DNA from: Rossellomorea aquimaris
Lineage (GTDB): Bacteria > Bacillota > Bacilli > Bacillales > Bacillaceae_B
Assembly (NCBI RefSeq): GCF_020171925.1
Contig: NZ_JAIVAR010000001.1
Location: forward strand, 186,001-250,000
Reading direction: 5' to 3'
Length of the DNA: 64,000 bases
Every line of letters begins with the position of its first letter. Position 1 is the first letter of the stretch. The notes beneath the pieces were generated by a model. The model made no database searches. It saw nothing but the letters and a program-made list of their open reading frames with translations, and was not told the DNA's origin. Of the stretch, positions 58,943 through 64,000 are shown piece after piece. Made by a program: the position numbers and the translations under genes.

Positions 58943-59866
58943 ATGATATTTGATGCTCACTGCGATGTTTTAATGAAACTTTACATCGATCCCGATAAAC
59001 TTTCATTCCAATCCAAGGATGACTTGCACATTACATATCCGCAACTAAAAGAAATCGGCGGCAAGGTTCAGTTGTTCGCCATTTATATACCCTCCTACTT
59101 AAAAGCAGGCCAAAGATTCGAAGCGGCTTTGAAGATGGTGAATCTCTTCCATAATCGAATCATCGATCGGCACCCAGATGTGAAATTCGTTACGTCCAAG
59201 AAAGAGATCGCCAATCTGAAAGAACATGAAATTGGTGCCATGTTAACGCTCGAAGGTGCTGAAGCAGTGGAGGAAGACATAGGTAAGTTGGAGATCCTAT
59301 ACCGCCTAGGAGTCCGGTCTGTCGGATTAACATGGAACTGGGCAAATGCTGCAGCAGACGGTGCTTTGGAACCAAGGGGGGGTGGATTGACGAATTTCGG
59401 ATATGAAATGGCCGAATTCCTCAATCAAAAAAGGATGTGGGCCGATGTTTCCCACCTGAGTGAAAAATCCTTCTGGGATTTGATCGAAGTTGCGCGTTAT
59501 CCGATTGCTTCGCATTCAAATGCATACTCCATCTGTCCGAACCCAAGGAACTTAAGGAATGATCAAATAGAGGCTCTCATCCAAAAAGATAGTGTAATAG
59601 GCATCACGTTTGTCCCCCAGTTCCTAAACAAAAAAGGGAATGCAGAATTAACGGATATCGTCAGGCATGTGGAACATATCTGCAGTTTGGGTGGTGAAGA
59701 TCATATTGGTTTCGGTTCGGATTTTGACGGGATTGACCAGACGGTGAAAGGGCTGTCGTCATACCGGTATTACGATAATTTGATTGAAACGTTGCAACGA
59801 TATTACAATGACAGGCAGATTGAGAACTTCTTATTTGGAAATTTCCACAAACGAATATCATTTTAG
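58943..59866 (+). CDS. M19-family membrane-type dipeptidase
   Basis: A 307-residue zinc dipeptidase of the renal dipeptidase family. The metal ligands sit in IFDAHCDVL (His/Asp near the N-terminus), the bridging Glu in LTLEGAEAVEE, His in PIASHSNAYSICPNPRNL and Asp in GFGSDFDGID. No signal peptide, so it is cytosolic despite the family name. The ATG is preceded by GGGGTGGAAA. The same gene lies before korAB in some other Bacillus genomes, as I recall. Confidence 0.9.
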   Translation: MIFDAHCDVLMKLYIDPDKLSFQSKDDLHITYPQLKEIGGKVQLFAIYIPSYLKAGQRFEAALKMVNLFHNRIIDRHPDVKFVTSKKEIANLKEHEIGAMLTLEGAEAVEEDIGKLEILYRLGVRSVGLTWNWANAAADGALEPRGGGLTNFGYEMAEFLNQKRMWADVSHLSEKSFWDLIEVARYPIASHSNAYSICPNPRNLRNDQIEALIQKDSVIGITFVPQFLNKKGNAELTDIVRHVEHICSLGGEDHIGFGSDFDGIDQTVKGLSSYRYYDNLIETLQRYYNDRQIENFLFGNFHKRISF

Positions 59867-59872
59867 CAGAAT

Positions 59873-60318
59873 GGGTCTGGGACAAATGTGTTTTAAACAA
59901 AGAAAAACCCGAACGAATTTGTGAGTTTGACGACAAATCTTTCGGGTTTTTAACTATTTGTATAACTGTACGACTAGATTTACCTCTGTCTAGCGGTTGA
60001 TTGGAGTGCAAAACGAAGACTCCTGCGGGAAAAGCGAGTTAGGTGAGACGTGTCTAGCTCCAGTGGTCTGCTCCCGTTTGAAAATTAACCTTCGCCTTTT
60101 GAGGCACAAAACGCCTCTAAAGGCGAAGAACATTTTTCAAAGGGAGCAAAACGCCCACTTCCGCTTTTCGAACCCGCAGGAGCGAATGCGACGAGGAGGC
60201 TCACCAACCGCCCGCGGAAAGCGAAGTTTTGCACGGAAATCATTAGCGGTATTAAAAACTGGAACTGATATTGATTGTCTTTATTTTTAGAGTTCTTAGT
60301 TATGTCCCAGTCTCTTTT
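59873..60318. repeat. composite nested repeat, copy A (upstream of korA)
   Basis: Layers from outside in: end arms GTCTGGGACA (about 59876) and TGTCCCAG (about 60303); a terminator hairpin (59903-59952); a shared unique stretch (ACTATTTGTATAACTGTACGA); an outer palindrome half (GGAGTGCAAAACGAAGACTCC...AGGTGAGAC); an inner hairpin element (60051-60169, TGTCTAGCTCC to CTTCCGCTTTTC); and the other outer half (AACCCGCAGGAGCGAATGCGACGAGG...TTGCACGG). Copy B at 63096 has the same layers, with the inner element at the same junction. Confidence 0.85.
59903..59952 (+). terminator. intrinsic terminator after the dipeptidase gene (part of repeat A)
   Basis: AAAAACCCGAACGAATTTGT pairs with ACAAATCTTTCGGGTTTTT with a small internal mismatch. 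The A-run and T-run allow function on both strands. Confidence 0.75.
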
Positions 60319-60475
60319 TTAATGGGGGTAAATCAAGACGGTAGTGATTTACTACAAAAAGTGATAAACTTATTTAGAGTACGAGAGAAATCATTACCAT
60401 TCATCTTTCTGAGGATTTTACTAGAATCCAGGTATGTGATTGAAAATAAGAGACCTGTAAGAAGGGGTGTAATAG

Positions 60476-62218
60476 ATGAAAGAACAACTTTCATGGAAGG
60501 TTGGCGGACAGCAAGGTGAAGGGATTGAGAGCACCGGGGAAATTTTCTCGATGGCATTGAATCGCCTTGGCTATTATTTATATGGATACCGCCATTTCTC
60601 CTCGCGTATCAAGGGAGGACATACAAATAATAAAATCCGGGTGAGCACAAGTCAGGTTCGGGCCATTGCGGATGATTTAGATATTTTAGTAGCATTTGAT
60701 CAGGAGACGATTGATGTAAACTATAAAGAACTACATAGTGAAGGTGTCATCATTGCTGACGCGAAGTTCAAACCGGAAAAACCGGAGGATACAGATGCGT
60801 CGTTGTACATCGTGCCGTTTACAGAGCTTGCCACTGAACTCGGGACATCCTTGATGAAAAACATGGTCGCAGTCGGAGCCACATGTGCTGTATTGGACCT
60901 AGAGCCCGATGTATTCAAGGAAGTAGTGGAAGAAATCTTCGGTCGAAAAGGTGAAACGGTCGTTGAAAAGAATATGGAAGCGATCAAGCAAGGATTTGAA
61001 AAGATGAAATCCGAACTTGGAGAAAAAGTCGGTTCTCTAAAATTGAAAGAAGCAGACGGCAAGAAACGGATGTTCATGATCGGAAACGATGCCATCGCGT
61101 TAGGGGCTTTGGCAGGTGGCGTCCGGTTGATGGCCGCCTATCCAATCACCCCTGCCTCTGAGATCATGGAGTACCTAATCAAGAAGTTACCTATGGTCGG
61201 AGGGACGGTCATCCAGACAGAGGATGAGATTGCTGCGGCAACCATGGCGATCGGGGCGAATTACGGAGGGATCCGTTCGTTTACAGCATCGGCAGGTCCT
61301 GGGCTTTCACTCATGATGGAAGCGATCGGTCTATCAGGAATGACAGAGCAGCCGCTTGTGGTCGTCGATACCCAGCGTGGGGGACCATCGACAGGATTGC
61401 CTACAAAGCAGGAGCAATCAGATTTAATGGCCATGATTTACGGTACACATGGTGAAATACCGAAGATTGTCATGGCACCTAGTACTGTTCAAGAAGCATT
61501 TTATGATACTGTCGAAGCGTTCAATCTTGCTGAAGAATATCAATGTCCGGTCATCATTTTGTCCGATCTTCAGCTTTCATTGGGCAAGCAGACTGTCGAA
61601 CCCCTTGACTATAGTAAAGTGGAAATTCGTAGAGGCAAGCTGATTGAAAATGAATCCCAACTCGAAGAACTCGAGCCGAAAAAATACTTCAAGCGATATG
61701 AAGTCACGGAAGATGGCGTCTCCCCACGTGTTACACCTGGTATGAAAAATGGGATTCACCATGTGACCGGCGTCGAACATGACGAAACGGGAAAACCTTC
61801 TGAATCTCCGGTAAATCGGAAAGCGCAGATGGATAAGCGTATGCGTAAGATCGAAAAAATCAATTTTAATCAACCGATCCATATTCATGCCCCTCATGAA
61901 GAGGCGGATCTATTATTGGTCGGATTCAACTCCACTCGCGGCGTCATTGAAGAAGCCATGGGACGTCTTGAAGCAGATGGAATTAAAGTGAACCATGCCC
62001 ATATCCGCCTTGTCCATCCCTTCCCGGCTGAGGAACTCGAGCCTTTGATGGAGAGAGCGAAGAAAGTGGCGGTTATTGAACATAATGCAACTGGCCAGCT
62101 GGCAAGCATCATTAAAATGAACGTTGGCTATGGCAGGAAAATCAAGAACCTTACAAAATACGATGGAACGCCATTTTTACCACAAGAAATTTATACAAGA
62201 TGTAAGGAGTTGAACTGA
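60476..62218 (+). CDS. korA: 2-oxoacid:ferredoxin oxidoreductase, alpha subunit (gamma-alpha fusion)
   Basis: A 580-residue subunit. The N-terminal gamma domain (about 1-190, SWKVGGQQGEGIESTGEIFS) is fused to the pyruvate:ferredoxin-type alpha domain (AAYPITPASEIMEYL, about 222 onward; ASAGPGLSLMMEAIGLSGMTEQPLVV) and a C-terminal transketolase-like domain. With KorB it decarboxylates a 2-oxoacid, probably 2-oxoglutarate, to the acyl-CoA while reducing ferredoxin. ATG after AAGGGGTG. The gene is bracketed by repeats A and B; the substrate is not provable from sequence. Confidence 0.92.
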   Translation: MKEQLSWKVGGQQGEGIESTGEIFSMALNRLGYYLYGYRHFSSRIKGGHTNNKIRVSTSQVRAIADDLDILVAFDQETIDVNYKELHSEGVIIADAKFKPEKPEDTDASLYIVPFTELATELGTSLMKNMVAVGATCAVLDLEPDVFKEVVEEIFGRKGETVVEKNMEAIKQGFEKMKSELGEKVGSLKLKEADGKKRMFMIGNDAIALGALAGGVRLMAAYPITPASEIMEYLIKKLPMVGGTVIQTEDEIAAATMAIGANYGGIRSFTASAGPGLSLMMEAIGLSGMTEQPLVVVDTQRGGPSTGLPTKQEQSDLMAMIYGTHGEIPKIVMAPSTVQEAFYDTVEAFNLAEEYQCPVIILSDLQLSLGKQTVEPLDYSKVEIRRGKLIENESQLEELEPKKYFKRYEVTEDGVSPRVTPGMKNGIHHVTGVEHDETGKPSESPVNRKAQMDKRMRKIEKINFNQPIHIHAPHEEADLLLVGFNSTRGVIEEAMGRLEADGIKVNHAHIRLVHPFPAEELEPLMERAKKVAVIEHNATGQLASIIKMNVGYGRKIKNLTKYDGTPFLPQEIYTRCKELN

Positions 62219-62221
62219 TCC

Positions 62222-63088
62222 ATGGCTACCTTTAAAGATTTTCGTAATAATGTAAAGCCCAATTGGTGTCCTGGATGTGGGGACTTCTCTGTACAGGCAT
62301 CGATACAACGTGCTGCAGCAAACGTCGGTCTTGATCCTGAAAATTTAGCGGTCGTTTCGGGAATCGGTTGTTCTGGCCGTATTTCAGGCTACATCAATTC
62401 ATATGGTTTCCACGGAATTCATGGGCGCTCACTTCCGATTGCTCAAGGGTTGAAAATGGCAAACAAGGATCTGACCGTTATCGCTTCGGGTGGTGACGGG
62501 GATGGGTTTGCGATTGGCCTTGGACACACGATCCATGCGATCCGCCGGAATGTGGATATTACCTATATAGTAATGGATAATCAAATTTACGGATTGACGA
62601 AGGGCCAGACATCCCCTCGCTCTTCATCAGGATTCAAAACCAAGTCCACTCCCCAAGGATCGATCGAGCCCGCTCTCGCTCCTATGGAAATGGCTTTAAC
62701 ATCGGGTGCCACGTTCGTTGCACAAAGTTTCTCTTCTGATTTGAAAGAACTGACGGCCTTGATTGAGGCTGGCTTGAATCATAAGGGATTCTCACTTATT
62801 AATGTGTTCAGTCCATGCGTTACGTACAATAAGATCAACACGTATGACTGGTTCAAAGAGAATTTGACGAAGCTTTCGGATGTAGAGGGCTATGATCCTT
62901 CAAACCGTGAGCAGGCAATGAATACCCTCATGGAGAATGATGGTCTGGTAACAGGTCTGATTTATCAGAATACTGAACAGCCTTCCTATCAGGAACTTGT
63001 CAGTGGATATTCAGATGAACCATTGAGCAGCCACGACTTGAAGCTGGATGATAAAACGTTTGATGGGTTGTTAAAAGAATTTATGTAA
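62222..63088 (+). CDS. korB: 2-oxoacid:ferredoxin oxidoreductase, beta subunit
   Basis: A 288-residue thiamine-diphosphate subunit. It has NWCPGCGDFSV, GIGCSGRISGY and the ThDP/Mg motif GGDGDGFAIGLGHTIHAIRRN, followed by MDNQIYGLTKGQTSPRS. It carries no visible 8Fe ferredoxin domain, so an external ferredoxin is needed, as for the short Kor enzymes. It starts 3 bp after korA, with AAGGAG about 12 bases upstream. Confidence 0.93.
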   Translation: MATFKDFRNNVKPNWCPGCGDFSVQASIQRAAANVGLDPENLAVVSGIGCSGRISGYINSYGFHGIHGRSLPIAQGLKMANKDLTVIASGGDGDGFAIGLGHTIHAIRRNVDITYIVMDNQIYGLTKGQTSPRSSSGFKTKSTPQGSIEPALAPMEMALTSGATFVAQSFSSDLKELTALIEAGLNHKGFSLINVFSPCVTYNKINTYDWFKENLTKLSDVEGYDPSNREQAMNTLMENDGLVTGLIYQNTEQPSYQELVSGYSDEPLSSHDLKLDDKTFDGLLKEFM

Positions 63089-63095
63089 ATGTAAG

Positions 63096-63500
63096 AAAGA
63101 GGCTGGGACAAAAGTGTTTCAGACAAAGTAAAACCCGAACTAATTTGTCTGTTTAAGGGCAATTTAGTTCGGGTTTTCAACTATTTGTATAACTGTACGA
63201 TTAGATTTTACCTCTGTCTAGCGGTTGGTTGGAGTGCAAGACGAAGACTCCTGGGGGAAAAGCGAGTTAGGTGAAACATGTCCAGCTCCAGCGGCTAGAG
63301 GCTCGAGACATAAGCCATGCCAGCCAAAAAGGCAAAAAGCGCCTTTATGGCTCGCCTGTCTTACGCTTGTCGCCTCTGAGCAAGCCGCTTCCGCTTTTCT
63401 AACCCGCCGGAGCGAATGCGACGAGGAGGTTCACCAACCGCCCGCGGAAAGCGAAGTCTTGCACGGAAATCATTAGCGGTATTAAAAACTGAACTGATAG
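63096..63500. repeat. composite nested repeat, copy B (downstream of korB)
   Basis: A direct repeat of copy A at 59873 in the same orientation: GGCTGGGACAAAAGTGTTT, a terminator hairpin (63130-63178), ACTATTTGTATAACTGTACGA, the outer half, the inner element (63279-63399, TGTCCAGCTCC to CTTCCGCTTTTC), the second outer half and ATTAGCGGTATTAAAAACTG. The far arm is lost where the convergent gene begins. The inner core differs strongly from copy A but resembles the 124-bp array at 28847. Confidence 0.85.
63130..63178 (+). terminator. intrinsic terminator after korB (part of repeat B)
   Basis: AAAACCCGAACTAAATT-type stem: AAAACCCGAACTAATTTG pairs with CAATTTAGTTCGGGTTTT with one slip. Possible bidirectional use for the convergent gene. 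Confidence 0.75.
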
Positions 63501-63504
63501 TGAC

Positions 63505-64000
63505 TTAGTTATTTTTGGATTGAATGGCAGTCTCTTCTTCGAAGTCTGATGGAACTGCAAGATTTTGTAGATAATGCTTTTGATCACGTTTTTGTTTAGT
63601 CATCAGATGTTTCAATTGAAATAGCTGATTGGTCATTTCTTCATTTCCTTGCTTCAATGAATCCATTTCCCCTATGAACTGATGGAATTTCTCTTCTACC
63701 TCTTGGAATTTAGAGAAGAACTCATCCTGTTGCTTTGTATACCGTTCTTCCTGTTCACCCTCCATACGCTCCATCTTTTGCTCTTGCTCTTTGGAGCGTT
63801 TATCAATATCGGCGAACTGTGCTCCGAACCACCATTCATTGTCTTCTATCGTCTTTTCGTACTGATGTATGATGTTCTTTATGAATTCCATTTTCTCTTT
63901 TTCTGCCATGATCAACTGTTCCTTGGCATGTTCCAATGAAGTAATGGTATGTTTGCGTTCGGCCACTAGCCTTTCCAGCTCTTCTGTTTTTGAGGTCAGC
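63505..64000 (-). CDS. coiled-coil protein of unknown function (5' end outside window)
   Basis: The only convincing minus-strand gene. The frame stays open to the window edge: upstream of the apparent GTG at 63966 the codons read on as LTSKTEELERL, so that GTG is probably internal and the gene is partial. The visible 165 or so residues are almost entirely charged helix (Glu, Lys, Gln, Met), with heptad spacing and two Trp in EDNEWWFGAQF. I do not recognise the family. It is convergent with korB and separated by repeat B. Confidence 0.7.
   Translation of the reverse strand, partial: LTSKTEELERLVAERKHTITSLEHAKEQLIMAEKEKMEFIKNIIHQYEKTIEDNEWWFGAQFADIDKRSKEQEQKMERMEGEQEERYTKQQDEFFSKFQEVEEKFHQFIGEMDSLKQGNEEMTNQLFQLKHLMTKQKRDQKHYLQNLAVPSDFEEETAIQSKNN

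Noticed and set aside
59997-60290. Short open frame inside composite repeat A (and its counterpart at 63225-63476)
   Set aside because: It lies entirely within the palindromic repeats, lacks a ribosome site, and the two copies do not preserve a common protein beyond the repeat DNA.

Overview
The window comes from a motile, endospore-forming member of the Bacillaceae. It carries sigD/swrB-type motility genes, dpaAB, spoVS, a SpoIIIE/FtsK translocase and PolC. It is AT-leaning, and gene order follows the Bacillus subtilis sigD-to-ymdB chromosome arm almost gene for gene. It is not B. subtilis: no gene lies between recA and rny, a 2-oxoacid:ferredoxin oxidoreductase pair follows spoVS, and Bacillaceae-type palindromic repeats are present. 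A marine or soil Bacillus-like genus (for example the Rossellomorea group) would fit, but the genus is a guess.

Layout. 1-1500: end of the flagellar operon (sigD 3' end, a small conserved gene, a terminator, a palindromic repeat, then swrB-like). 1660-9270: translation and envelope precursors (rpsB, tsf, pyrH, frr, uppS, cdsA, dxr, rasP). 9550-15770: proS and polC. 15790-23500: the rimP-nusA-rnpM-ylxQ-infB-ylxP-rbfA-truB-ribF-rpsO block, read from a strong promoter with an attenuator-like hairpin. 23870-28770: pnp, ylxY, mlpA, ymxH. 28850-34160: a tandem repeat array abutting a SigK-like promoter, then dipicolinate and lysine/DAP genes (dpaA, dpaB, asd, dapG, dapA). 34570-39970: rnjB, tepA, ylzJ, spoIIIE/ftsK. 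40020-46160: a GntR regulator and a BMP-type nucleoside ABC importer. 46460-54110: ymfF, ymfH, ymfI, ymfJ, ymfK, rodZ, pgsA, cinA. 54420-58700: recA, rny, ymdB, spoVS. 58940-63090: a dipeptidase and korAB, the latter flanked by two long composite direct repeats. The window ends inside a minus-strand coiled-coil gene.

Almost all genes lie on the + strand, in the usual leading-strand arrangement. The proteins are mostly conserved core machinery. The less described material is intergenic. It includes a nested repeat family whose hairpin cores differ but stay paired, a perfect palindrome beside the GntR gene together with a cre-like and a Spo0A-like site, and structured leaders ahead of rimP-nusA, pnp and ftsK. 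I saw no prophage, insertion sequence with a transposase, CRISPR array, rRNA or tRNA. I found no clear new protein system.
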